Below, piece after piece: positions 9,028 to 16,588 of a stretch of 64,000 bases of DNA. Source of the DNA: MH13 sp042140245. GTDB lineage: Bacteria; Pseudomonadota; Alphaproteobacteria; Rhizobiales; MH13. Numbering within the stretch: position 1 is the stretch's first letter; every line of letters starts with the position of its first letter. The notes under the pieces are model-generated. The model searched no databases. It was given only the letters and a program-made list of their open reading frames with translations, and had not been told where the DNA came from. The position numbers and the translations under genes are program-made. The stretch is taken from positions 1,984,001 to 2,048,000 of the forward strand of contig NZ_CP159483.1 in NCBI RefSeq assembly GCF_042140245.1, written 5' to 3'.

Positions 9028-9573
9028 TTGGCTATCCAACCCGACCCGACCCTTGAGTTGGCGATCCGCACCATTGTCGATTACCCCAAGCCCGGCATCA
9101 GTTTTCGAGACATCACCACCCTTCTAGGCGATGCACGTGCCTTTCGCCGAGCTGTCGATCAGCTGGTTCAACCCTATGCTGGGCTGAAGATTGACAAGGT
9201 CGCAGGCATCGAAGCGCGTGGGTTCATCCTTGGGGGTGCTGTGGCACATCAGATTTCGAGCGGGTTTGTGCCCATCCGCAAGAAGGGCAAGCTGCCGCAC
9301 GAAACGGTGCGCATCGCCTACAGTCTTGAGTACGGCATCGATGAAATGGAGATGCACAAGGATGCAATTGAGCCGGGCGAAAAGGTTGTCGTGGTTGATG
9401 ATCTGATTGCCACTGGTGGGACGGCAGAAGCGGCGATCAAGCTGCTCCAATCCATTGGTGCTGAGGTGGTGGCGGCCTGCTTCATCATCGATCTGCCGGA
9501 CCTTCAAGGGGCAAAAAAGATCGAAGCGCTTGGCGTGCCCGTGCATGCGCTGATGGAGTTCGAGGGAGACTGA
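9028..9573 (+). CDS. apt: Adenine phosphoribosyltransferase
   Basis: A 181-residue purine-salvage enzyme making AMP from adenine and PRPP. The PRPP-binding motif VVVVDDLIATGGTAEAA lies at about residues 119-135. The N-terminal DYPKPGISFRDITTLL and the segment GIEARGFILGGAVA are diagnostic. The start is a TTG at 9028 preceded by TGGAG; the next in-frame ATGs are far inside the domain. Apt downstream of petABC is a usual arrangement in Rhizobiales, but the terminator between them implies a separate promoter. Confidence 0.96.
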   Translation: MAIQPDPTLELAIRTIVDYPKPGISFRDITTLLGDARAFRRAVDQLVQPYAGLKIDKVAGIEARGFILGGAVAHQISSGFVPIRKKGKLPHETVRIAYSLEYGIDEMEMHKDAIEPGEKVVVVDDLIATGGTAEAAIKLLQSIGAEVVAACFIIDLPDLQGAKKIEALGVPVHALMEFEGD

Positions 9574-9680
9574 CGCCTTCTTTCGAGTGGGCTGATGTGC
9601 GCTTTGAGCTCAAACCCTTCTCCTTTGTCCCTGCGACATCGTTCTCTGTGCTTGTCGCCGAGCATAGGGAAAGGATTCTA

Positions 9681-10235
9681 ATGCGCATCGCGGTAACTGG
9701 AGCGCATGGGACTGGTAAAACGACGCTTGTTGAAGACCTGGCACAGGCTTCGGACTCGTTCGATGCCGTCCCCGAGCCGCTTTTTGTTTTTGAAAGCGAC
9801 GCCGCTTTCGTCGACGGTCCCAACTTAGAAGACTTTGAGGAGCAGCTCGATCAGAGCTGCGACTTGATCCTGAAGGCGTCAACAAACAGCGGCCTCATTT
9901 TTGATCGCTGCCCCATCGACTATCTTGCCTATCTGGAGGTGGTGAGTGATGCGGAAGGTTTTGAGTGGACGCCTTCGGCCAAGCTGCTTGCCCGTATCGA
10001 GCGAGCCATGGGAACCTTTGATCTCATCATCTTCGTCCCCCTTCTGGACAATGACGAAATTGCGGAGAACATTGAGTATCCGCAGCTGCGTCGAGAGATC
10101 GATGCACGACTGACGTCCATGCTGCGAGACGACGATTTCGGTTTCTTCGAGAACGGCCTCTCCTTATTGGAGGTTTTTGGATCGCGAGAGCAACGTGTAG
10201 CCAAAATCCTTGATGGATTGGCTACGAACGCCTGA
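9681..10235 (+). CDS. P-loop NTPase / kinase-like ATP-binding protein
   Basis: 184 residues. A Walker A motif GAHGTGKTT lies at about residues 8-16 after MRIAVT. A Walker-B-like strand, SGLIFDRCPIDYLAYLE, carries the acidic residue, and an arginine-rich segment (ERAMG, QLRREIDARL) follows. The layout resembles the AAA_28/NadR-type small nucleoside kinases, but the substrate cannot be told. The chosen ATG has AGGGAAAGGA upstream; a GTG at 9597 would add 28 residues that do not look conserved. It may share a transcript with apt, 107 bases upstream. Confidence 0.78.
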   Translation: MRIAVTGAHGTGKTTLVEDLAQASDSFDAVPEPLFVFESDAAFVDGPNLEDFEEQLDQSCDLILKASTNSGLIFDRCPIDYLAYLEVVSDAEGFEWTPSAKLLARIERAMGTFDLIIFVPLLDNDEIAENIEYPQLRREIDARLTSMLRDDDFGFFENGLSLLEVFGSREQRVAKILDGLATNA

Positions 10236-10323
10236 CGGCTTATCAATGTCAGCGGCAGCGTTGGTTTGGCAATGGCGACAACGACCATCATCCCTTTTTG
10301 CTCTGTTCCTTCGGAACAACCGC

Positions 10324-10926
10324 TTATCCAGCAAACTGCAAATACCAAAAGAGTGGCACTGCCAGATAAGCGAGTACGCAAAGGGCCAGCAATGCCCGGA
10401 CCCAAAGTACCTTGAAGCGGAAGAACAGGATCGCCGCCAGCGTGATACCCAAAGCAGCTTCAAACGCGCCAAAAGCACGGCCATGATAGGCGTTATCCCA
10501 ATAGGAAACGGGAGAGCGAAAGCGCCAATCCGTTAGAGGCCAAAAGTGCGGATGTGCATCGTCCACATGAACGGGAAAATCTCCTGCCAGATGGGTGAGG
10601 GCAGCCAGACCGAGCACAGTGAGTGTCGGAAGTGCGGGCAGGGGCCTTCCGGTACGCCAGCGCGCATAGGTCCAAGCGGCCAACGCAATCGCGGCACAAA
10701 GCGGGGCAGAGTTGCCGATGGCCGTGAGGGTGAGCATAGGCTCAGAGAAGTAGATCTCGCGCCACAACACCTCTTGCGGCACGCCTGTGAGCACAGCCCA
10801 ACCAAACAGAGCGAAGATCGCCGCATCGGGCAACAGCGCACCGATGATTAGCGCGGTGTTGCGTTTGGGCTGGTCAGGTTTGGCGAAGATGGCAGCGGCA
10901 ACAAGCAGATGGGTCTGTGTGTTCAC
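10324..10926 (-). CDS. Membrane protein of the YdjM-like metal-dependent hydrolase type
   Basis: 200 residues, mostly transmembrane helices. Conserved-looking polar residues sit where the family carries its metal-site motif: NTQTHLLVAAAIF at the N-terminus, GALLPDAAIF, and THLAGDFPVHVDDAHPHF in the middle. Proteins like this are often labelled cobalamin biosynthesis protein CobQ in Rhizobiales genomes, which is almost certainly a propagated error: there is no glutaminase or CobQ domain here. The substrate is unknown. It is read toward the P-loop gene and follows ychF by 33 bases on the same strand. Confidence 0.72.
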   Translation of the reverse strand: MNTQTHLLVAAAIFAKPDQPKRNTALIIGALLPDAAIFALFGWAVLTGVPQEVLWREIYFSEPMLTLTAIGNSAPLCAAIALAAWTYARWRTGRPLPALPTLTVLGLAALTHLAGDFPVHVDDAHPHFWPLTDWRFRSPVSYWDNAYHGRAFGAFEAALGITLAAILFFRFKVLWVRALLALCVLAYLAVPLFWYLQFAG

Positions 10927-10959
10927 GCCGCAATGCCCAGCTTGCCTGGGTCGGTGACC

Positions 10960-12057
10960 CTAGGTGTTGAACTTAAAGAGCAGGACGTCGCCATCTTGAA
11001 CGACGTACTCCTTGCCCTCATCGCGAGCTTTACCGGCTTCCTTGGCGGCTGTCTCGCCCTTCAAGGTCACATAATCGTTATAGGCGATGGTCTGGGCGCG
11101 GATGAAACCCCGTTCAAAGTCGGTGTGGATGACACCGGCGGCCTGGGGAGCCTTGGTGCCTTGTGTGATGGTCCAGGCACGGGTTTCTTTGGGGCCGGCG
11201 GTGAAATAGGTCACCAGGCCAAGCAGTGCGTAGCCCTCGCGGATCAGGCGATCGAGGCCTGCTTCTTCCAGTCCGAGGGTCTCTAGAAACTCAGCCTGCT
11301 CCTCAAGCGGCAGCACGGCCACTTCGGCCTCAATGGCTGCGGAAATGGCCACAGCGCGCGCGCCGGTGGCCTTGGCGTGGTCAAACACTTTGGCGGAGTA
11401 GCCGTTGCCTTCACCGGCGGCGTCTTCCTCAACATTGCAGACGTAGAGGATGGGCTTGGAGGTCAGCAGGCTCAGCCCCTGGAAGGGCTTTTCTTCTTCC
11501 GGTGTAAGCTCGGCCAAACGCGCAGGCTTGCCATCCTGGAGCAGGCCAAGTGCCTTCTCCATAAGTGGCACCATCTGAAGTGCTTCCTTGTCTTTGCCAG
11601 ACGCTTTCTTGCGCATGGCGACAACGCGCTTTTCCAGGCTTTCCAAATCAGAAAGCATCAGCTCGGTTTCGATGGTGTCGATATCGGCCAGCGGGTCGAT
11701 CTTGCCATCGACATGGGTGATATCTTCGTCCTCAAAGCAGCGCACCACGTGCACGATGGCGTCGACTTCACGAATGTTGGCGAGGAACTGATTGCCCAAC
11801 CCTTCGCCGGATGCAGCGCCGCGCACCAGGCCAGCAATGTCAACAAAGGTGATCCGCGTCGGGATGATCTCTTTGGAGGTCGCAATCCCAGCGATCTCGC
11901 TCAGGCGTGGATCGGGCACCGCTACATCGCCGGTGTTCGGCTCAATGGTGCAGAACGGATAGTTGGCCGCTTGTGCTGCCGCTGTTTTGGTCAGCGCGTT
12001 AAAGAGTGTCGATTTGCCGACATTTGGCAGTCCGACGATGCCGCATTTGAAACCCAT
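10960..12057 (-). CDS. ychF: Redox/ribosome-associated ATPase YchF
   Basis: A 365-residue Obg-family P-loop protein. G1 is GIVGLPNVGKSTLFNAL near the N-terminus and the G3 segment is ITFVDIAGLVRGAA. The C-terminal TGS domain ends in GDVLLFKFNT. YchF (OLA1 in eukaryotes) prefers ATP over GTP and binds ribosomes. The order rplY-pth-ychF on one strand, with 14 bases between pth and ychF, indicates an operon. Confidence 0.96.
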   Translation of the reverse strand: MGFKCGIVGLPNVGKSTLFNALTKTAAAQAANYPFCTIEPNTGDVAVPDPRLSEIAGIATSKEIIPTRITFVDIAGLVRGAASGEGLGNQFLANIREVDAIVHVVRCFEDEDITHVDGKIDPLADIDTIETELMLSDLESLEKRVVAMRKKASGKDKEALQMVPLMEKALGLLQDGKPARLAELTPEEEKPFQGLSLLTSKPILYVCNVEEDAAGEGNGYSAKVFDHAKATGARAVAISAAIEAEVAVLPLEEQAEFLETLGLEEAGLDRLIREGYALLGLVTYFTAGPKETRAWTITQGTKAPQAAGVIHTDFERGFIRAQTIAYNDYVTLKGETAAKEAGKARDEGKEYVVQDGDVLLFKFNT

Positions 12058-12071
12058 CGGGCTCTCTTTCT

Positions 12072-12806
12072 CTAGTCTTTGTTACCGAGCAGCTTTTTCA
12101 GCATGTCGGCCATCGGGCCCTTGGTGGGCATGTTCGGTTTGGTGGTTTGTCGGGCCTGACGGATGTGCGATTGGCCGCCACCGGTGGGCTTGGGTTTTGC
12201 CGGTTGCTGGTCAGCTTTCTTTGCCTTTTCAGGCCGAAAGCTCGCCGTCGCCTCATTCAGCCGCGCGTTGAGGTCGCTGTCTTTGCCGTCGAGGGCAAGG
12301 TCAATGGATCGCGCAATCTCATCTGTGAGTGCGTCCACCCAGGGCTGATCGGCTTTGGGGAAGTCTTTGAGCACGTAGCCGGAGACCAAGTCTTTGTGGC
12401 CTGGGTGGCCAATGCCAAGACGAATGCGGCGATAGTCCTTGCCGAGGTGGGCATCGAGGCTTTTCAGCCCGTTATGTCCGCCGTGGCCGCCGCCAGTTTT
12501 GATGCGGGTGCGACCGGGGTCGAGATCCAACTCATCGTGGATCGTTGTCACATCGCTAGGTTCAAGTTTGTAGAAGCGCGCGATTTCGCCTGCGGCTTGG
12601 CCGGAGAGGTTCATGAATATCTCTGGCTTGGCAAGCAGCACCTTGTGGGTGCCGATACGCCCCTCGCTAACCTGCGCGGAGAAACGCGAACGCCACGGCG
12701 AGAAGCCGTGGCGCGCATGGATGGCATCAACGGCCACAAAGCCGATATTGTGCCGGTTGTTGGCGTACTGACTGCCTGGATTGCCAAGGCCCACAAGCAG
12801 ATGCAT
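12072..12806 (-). CDS. pth: Peptidyl-tRNA hydrolase with C-terminal extension
   Basis: This enzyme releases peptides from prematurely dissociated peptidyl-tRNA. The N-terminus LLVGLGNPGSQYANNRHNIG carries the catalytic histidine, and KPEIFMNLSGQAA and HGGHNGLKSL complete the active-site region. The protein has 244 residues against about 190 in most bacteria. The extra C-terminal 55 or so are a Lys/Pro/Gln-rich low-complexity tail ending MLKKLLGNKD, as in many alphaproteobacterial Pth proteins. The gene lies between rplY and ychF. Confidence 0.96.
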   Translation of the reverse strand: MHLLVGLGNPGSQYANNRHNIGFVAVDAIHARHGFSPWRSRFSAQVSEGRIGTHKVLLAKPEIFMNLSGQAAGEIARFYKLEPSDVTTIHDELDLDPGRTRIKTGGGHGGHNGLKSLDAHLGKDYRRIRLGIGHPGHKDLVSGYVLKDFPKADQPWVDALTDEIARSIDLALDGKDSDLNARLNEATASFRPEKAKKADQQPAKPKPTGGGQSHIRQARQTTKPNMPTKGPMADMLKKLLGNKD

Positions 12807-12844
12807 GGCTTGCCTCGTCTAGGTCGACAGACGCAACGAGGAGC

Positions 12845-13498
12845 TTACTCCTCGTCCTCTTTCTGGTTGGTGGCTGGCACCTCAACACTTGCCTCTTCGC
12901 CTTCAGCTTCCTCGTCCTCTTCAGACTTCAGAGCAGCCGGTGCGGCGATGGTGGCGATCACGAAATCACGGTCTGTGATTGTTGGTTCGGCGCCATCAGG
13001 CAGCGTGATGTTGGAGATGTTGAGCGTGTCGCCAACTTCTGCCGTCGCAAGGTCGAGCTCCAGGAACTCTGGGATGGCGTTGGCTGGGCAGTTCAGCTCC
13101 ACCTCGTGGCGCACAACGTTCAACACGCCACCGGCTTTGAGGCCTGGGCAGGTTTCTTCGTTGAGGAAGTGCACTGGGATGTTGACGGTCAGCGTGGAGC
13201 CTTTGGACACACGCAGGAAGTCGACATGCATGGGGAAATCGCGCACGGGATCGAGCTCAAAGTCTTTCGCGATCACCTGGTGCTTTTCACCATCTACGTC
13301 GATCGTGCCGACTGTGGTCATGAAACCACCGCCGTGGATCAGCAAGTTCACTTCCTTGTAGGGCAGCGCAACCGGGATCGGGTCTTTTTTGTCGCCGTAG
13401 ATCACGGCGGGCAGCTTGGCCTCGCGTCGCAGAGCACGGGCAGCTCCCTTGCCGACCCGTTCGCGCCGCGTGCCAGCCAGTTCATAGCTCTCACGCAT
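12845..13498 (-). CDS. rplY: 50S ribosomal protein L25/general stress protein Ctc
   Basis: 217 residues in the long, two-domain Ctc form of L25. The N-terminal 5S-rRNA-binding part has the GKGAARALRREAKLPAVIYG block. The C-terminal TL5-like beta domain is followed by a strongly acidic tail (EEDEEAEGEEASVEV). The ATG at 13498 has GGAG eight bases upstream; the frame is open further upstream but that segment crosses the leader hairpin. It heads rplY-pth-ychF, with an attenuator-like hairpin in the leader. Confidence 0.95.
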   Translation of the reverse strand: MRESYELAGTRRERVGKGAARALRREAKLPAVIYGDKKDPIPVALPYKEVNLLIHGGGFMTTVGTIDVDGEKHQVIAKDFELDPVRDFPMHVDFLRVSKGSTLTVNIPVHFLNEETCPGLKAGGVLNVVRHEVELNCPANAIPEFLELDLATAEVGDTLNISNITLPDGAEPTITDRDFVIATIAAPAALKSEEDEEAEGEEASVEVPATNQKEDEE

Positions 13499-13520
13499 GG
13501 CATTTCTCCAATGATACAAT

Positions 13521-13543
13521 AAAAAACGCCGGACAATCCGGCG
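13521..13543 (-). terminator. Terminator-like attenuator in the rplY leader
   Basis: Read on the minus strand: a perfect seven-base stem (CGCCGGA/TCCGGCG, 13543-13527) with a three-base loop, followed immediately by six T (13526-13521). It stands about 23 bases before the rplY start codon, inside its leader and not behind any gene on that strand. A CCGGCG at 13587-13582 on the same strand could pair with the first arm of the stem and block it. Confidence 0.7.
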
Positions 13544-13640
13544 ATCCATCCACGCGTGCCTCCAGGGGGGTCTGGCGCGGACGCCGGTCTATAACGCCCT
13601 TTTGTGTGCGATGCAAATAGGGCGCTTGGCAAGATCTAGC

Positions 13641-13687
13641 CTGTCATTGCCCTGTCATGACGGCTCGCCTAGGACAGGGCATGACAG
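13641..13687 (+). promoter_or_regulatory. Inverted repeat covering the chrA ribosome binding site and start
   Basis: The left arm at 13641-13656 and right arm at 13673-13687 are inverted copies (CTGTCAT[T]GCCCTGTC against GACAGGGCATGACAG), differing by one inserted base, with a 16-base spacer. The right arm contains part of the AGGACAGGG site and the ATG at 13681. CTGTCAT also occurs as a direct repeat at 13641 and 13652. The sequence fits either an RNA hairpin sequestering the start or a repressor site. Confidence 0.65.
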
Positions 13688-15003
13688 TAGACGCTTCTTC
13701 TGCTCCATCGGCGCACGAGCCGGCCAGTTTTGGCGAGGTGACGGCCGCGTTTGCCCGTATCGGCTTTTTGTCGTTTGGCGGCCCGGCAGCTCAAATCGCG
13801 CTCATGCACAAAGTGGTGGTGGATGAGAAAAAGTGGTTGCCTGAAGATCGCTTCTTGCACGCGCTGAACTACTGCATGCTGTTGCCAGGCCCTGAAGCGA
13901 TGCAGCTTGCCACCTATATCGGATGGTTGTTGCAAGGCGTGCGTGGCGGCCTGATCGCCGGTGCGCTGTTTATCCTGCCTGGTTTCTTGGTGCTGCTGGG
14001 ATTGGCGACGCTTTACGTCACGCTCGGGGATGTGCCTGCGGTTGAAGGTCTGTTGTTTGGTCTACAGGCGGCTGTCCTTGCCATTGTGCTGCAAGCGCTG
14101 ATCAAGCTGTCACAAAAAACACTCACATCGCCTCTGGCCGCCGCCTTAGCGTTGGCGGCGTTTACGGCGCTGTACGTTTTTGATGTGCCGTTTCCGCTCG
14201 TCATCGGGGTTGCTGCGCTGCTTGGGGTTGCTGTTTGGGGGCGGGGACAGGGCACGTCCATTGAGACACCTGTCGCTGCCAATGCAGAACGCAATGCTTC
14301 GTCCCTTCGCGCGGCGATTGTCTGCGCGGGTTTGTGGTTGCTGCCCTTGGTGTTGCTTGTGCTCGGCTTGGGTTTGCAGAGCCTGTGGGCGCAGCAGGCA
14401 CTGTTCTTCTCGTGGACGGCGATCATCACCTTTGGCGGTGCGTATGCGGTGCTTGCCTACATCACCCAGGTTGTGGTGCAGGATTTTGCCTGGCTTTCCA
14501 CCGCAGACATGGTGACCGGTTTGGGGCTTGCTGAATCCACACCAGGCCCGCTTATTCTGGTGCTGGTGTTTGTCGGCTACGTGGCTGCGGCGCAGGCAGG
14601 ACTTGGTCTGGATCCGGTGTTGGCTGGTCTTCTCGGTGGCACGCTGACGCTGTGGTTCACCTTCCTGCCGTGCTTTGTCTGGATTTTTCTCGGGGCGCCT
14701 TTTGTGGAACGCACGCGCGAAATTGTTTGGCTGAAAAATGCGTTGCGCGGAGTTACATCAGCTGTGGTCGGTGTGATCGCCTCGCTGGCGGTCTGGTTTG
14801 CGATTCAAGTTCTCTTTGATGTGGTGAGCGCGGTGAATGTTGGGCCGGCCAGCCTGCCTGCACCCATGCTCTCCAGTCTCAACATCGAGGCGCTTGTGAT
14901 CGCTTTGATCGCTGGGGTCTTGTTGATCGGCTTAAAACGCGGACTGTTCACAACGCTTGGCTTCTGCGCTGCTCTCGGCGTGGCGCTGACGCTTTTCGCT
15001 TAG
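13681..15003 (+). CDS. chrA: ChrA-family chromate/anion transporter
   Basis: A 440-residue membrane protein with two homologous CHR halves. The first carries FLSFGGPAAQIALMHKVVV and LLPGPEAMQLATYIGWLL. The second carries ITFGGAYAVLAYITQVVVQD and GLGLAESTPGPLILVLVFVG. That is the full-length bidomain form; family members export chromate, sulfate-like anions being the likely physiological relatives. I chose the ATG at 13681 because AGGACAGGG precedes it; an in-frame ATG at 13657 would add eight residues. It ends against the TetR gene, overlapping by four bases. No chrB-like regulator is adjacent. Confidence 0.93.
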   Translation: MTVDASSAPSAHEPASFGEVTAAFARIGFLSFGGPAAQIALMHKVVVDEKKWLPEDRFLHALNYCMLLPGPEAMQLATYIGWLLQGVRGGLIAGALFILPGFLVLLGLATLYVTLGDVPAVEGLLFGLQAAVLAIVLQALIKLSQKTLTSPLAAALALAAFTALYVFDVPFPLVIGVAALLGVAVWGRGQGTSIETPVAANAERNASSLRAAIVCAGLWLLPLVLLVLGLGLQSLWAQQALFFSWTAIITFGGAYAVLAYITQVVVQDFAWLSTADMVTGLGLAESTPGPLILVLVFVGYVAAAQAGLGLDPVLAGLLGGTLTLWFTFLPCFVWIFLGAPFVERTREIVWLKNALRGVTSAVVGVIASLAVWFAIQVLFDVVSAVNVGPASLPAPMLSSLNIEALVIALIAGVLLIGLKRGLFTTLGFCAALGVALTLFA

Positions 15004-15737
15004 CTCAGTTTTTCCAGTGCCTTGGCCATGCGCGGCTTGAAGCTTTCGGTGCCGTAACGGGCAACGAACATCTCCAATGATTCCTTCACGACATGATTGC
15101 GTTCGTGCTGGCTGACATTGTCGCGCACCTGAAACATCAGTTCATAAAAATAGACAGACCGTGCCAGTTGCCAGAGCTGATTTGCAGCAAATGCCTTGTC
15201 GGGGATGATGAGGTCCCCGGCTTCTTCAGCGCACTCAAACAAGGCGCTCAATTGTTTGGTCATGGCGACGGCAGCGCTCAGGAAGAAGGCATGACCAACA
15301 TGGGGAAAGCGCGCCGCTTCGGCGACGCATGTGCGGTAGACGGCTTGAGCTAGTGGCGAGACCATAAACGTCACCGCCATTTTGCCACCTTCGATCAGTG
15401 CTTCTTCGGTTGATAGGTTGAGCGTGAGCGCCCCCAGTTTCTCACGTTGCTGCACGCAGCGCCGATCGATGACCGCGCGGAACAGTGCTTCTTTGTCGTG
15501 AAAATACTTGTAAAGCGTGGCTTTGGAGATCTCCGCCTTCAAGACGATGTCATCAACGCTCGCACCCGCATAGCCATGGGAAAGGAAGATCTCCTCGGCT
15601 GCGTCCAGCAACTGATCTTCTTTGCGACCGACCGGTTTGCGGTTCATCGCATCGTCCAGGGCATGCAGCACCCGGCTTGGTACATGGTCGGTCGTGATGG
15701 TGTCGCTTGCGGCTGGTGCGGATGAGGCGTCAGTCAT
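15000..15737 (-). CDS. TetR/AcrR-family transcriptional regulator
   Basis: 245 residues. The N-terminal HTH is preceded by a tail of about 40 residues. The helix-turn-helix lies at about residues 50-90 (DQLLDAAEEIFLSHGYAGAS, then VDDIVLKAEISKATLYKYF), with an all-helical ligand domain after it (an AefR/TetR_C_7-like layout). Two matching palindromic operators lie in the 178 bases between this gene and the divergent small exported protein at 15916, so autoregulation and control of that gene are likely. The ligand is unknown. It converges on chrA, which may be unrelated to it. Confidence 0.93.
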   Translation of the reverse strand: MTDASSAPAASDTITTDHVPSRVLHALDDAMNRKPVGRKEDQLLDAAEEIFLSHGYAGASVDDIVLKAEISKATLYKYFHDKEALFRAVIDRRCVQQREKLGALTLNLSTEEALIEGGKMAVTFMVSPLAQAVYRTCVAEAARFPHVGHAFFLSAAVAMTKQLSALFECAEEAGDLIIPDKAFAANQLWQLARSVYFYELMFQVRDNVSQHERNHVVKESLEMFVARYGTESFKPRMAKALEKLS

Positions 15738-15794
15738 GGATCCGGATCTTTGATGCGAGGCTGGGGTACGTGGCTGGCGAATTGGTCACAAAAC

Positions 15795-15815
15795 TAAAAC
15801 AAACTGTTTAGTTCA
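15795..15815. promoter_or_regulatory. TetR-type operator, box 1
   Basis: The right half is GTTTAGTTCA (15806-15815), identical to that of box 2. The left half TAAAACAAAC matches the inverted consensus at seven of ten positions. The centre is 15805, on the TetR-gene side of the divergent region, 58 bases before the regulator's start codon. Confidence 0.7.
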
Positions 15816-15861
15816 TTTTCTCATTGACCTTAGCGCATCCGTGTGGCATTTGTCCATCAAC

Positions 15862-15882
15862 TGAACCAAACGGTTTAGTTCA
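15862..15882. promoter_or_regulatory. TetR-type operator, box 2
   Basis: A near-perfect palindrome of TGAACCAAAC, one central base and GTTTAGTTCA, with a single mismatch. It ends 33 bases before the start of the gene at 15916. Its centre, 15872, is 67 bases from box 1, and CAAAC-N-GTTTAGTTCATT is shared exactly by both boxes. Confidence 0.82.
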
Positions 15883-15915
15883 TTACAACCCTGAACTCAT
15901 ATTTGGAGAAACCCA

Positions 15916-16188
15916 ATGAAACGTTTTGCTCTCACCCTCGTCGCCGCATCTTTGGCAGCTGGCATCGCTGTTGCTCCGGCACTCGCTGACAACGGTTCAG
16001 AAACCTACATCGACACCACAGTTCTTTCGGTCGATCGCAACAATGGTATGATGAACCTGGCGAACGGAACCACGCTCGATCAGTCTATCGAATGGTTTGC
16101 AATGCCTTCACAGGCTGCTGCGGGCGACAAAGTTCGTGTGATCATCGACCACAACAATGAATTGGATCGTGTGGTCGTGCTGCGTTAA
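15916..16188 (+). CDS. Small exported protein, DUF1344-like
   Basis: 90 residues with a clear signal peptide cleaved after about residue 24 (LAAGIAVAPALA-DN). The mature part is a short beta-rich domain: TTVLSVDRNNGMMNLANGTT, a middle segment, then GDKVRVIIDHNNELDRVVVL. The pattern (strand, hydrophilic turn, 'GDKV+V', strand) resembles the DUF1344 periplasmic family. The start has GGAGA nearby. A TetR operator lies just upstream. The gene at 16304 is a paralogue. Function unknown; periplasmic location inferred from the signal peptide. Confidence 0.85.
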   Translation: MKRFALTLVAASLAAGIAVAPALADNGSETYIDTTVLSVDRNNGMMNLANGTTLDQSIEWFAMPSQAAAGDKVRVIIDHNNELDRVVVLR

Positions 16189-16303
16189 GGACCTACCTAT
16201 GACGCTGGACAGGCAGGCGGGCTCACTCCATTGATCCTGCCTGCTTTCCTTGTCCAAATGGCTGGAGGCTTTTTTCGCTCGTACCTGATGAGGAGTTTCC
16301 ATC

Positions 16304-16588
16304 ATGAGACACGCCGTTCGCCTTGTCGCCGTTTGGACGCTCGCCTTTGGTATGCAGCTGGGGCCTTCTGCGGCTGATTTCTGGAATTGGGACGACGAGG
16401 AATACTCCGTCCACACGCAGATTGTTGGCCAAAACACGCAGACCGGCGAGCTCTTTCTCGCCAACCGTATGGTCCTCGACCAGCGCATCGAGCACTTCGT
16501 TTTTGTCGATCAGGTGGGGGTCGGCGACCGTGTGCGGCTGGTGTTTGATGACACCAACTATCTTCGGCGTGTTTACCGCCTACCTTAA
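16304..16588 (+). CDS. Small exported protein, paralogue of the preceding gene
   Basis: 94 residues with an N-terminal signal peptide ending near LGPSAA. The mature part aligns along its whole length with the product at 15916: TGELFLANRMVLDQRIEHF against the NNGMMNLANGTTLDQSIEWF segment, and GDRVRLVFDDTNYLRRVYRL against GDKVRVIIDHNNELDRVVVL. It differs by a tryptophan- and acid-rich insert (DFWNWDDEE) directly after the signal peptide. The 115-base gap to its paralogue has no obvious terminator, so both may share one TetR-controlled transcript. Its stop overlaps the prs end by four bases on the other strand. Confidence 0.85.
   Translation: MRHAVRLVAVWTLAFGMQLGPSAADFWNWDDEEYSVHTQIVGQNTQTGELFLANRMVLDQRIEHFVFVDQVGVGDRVRLVFDDTNYLRRVYRLP

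Noticed and set aside
10324..10926. Cobalamin biosynthesis protein CobQ
   Set aside because: Such membrane proteins are often given this label, but no CobQ glutamine amidotransferase domain is present.
12147..13361. Long plus-strand open frame of 404 codons across pth and rplY
   Set aside because: It is antisense to two clear core genes, has no ribosome binding site and no protein-like motifs. It arises from codon bias on the other strand.
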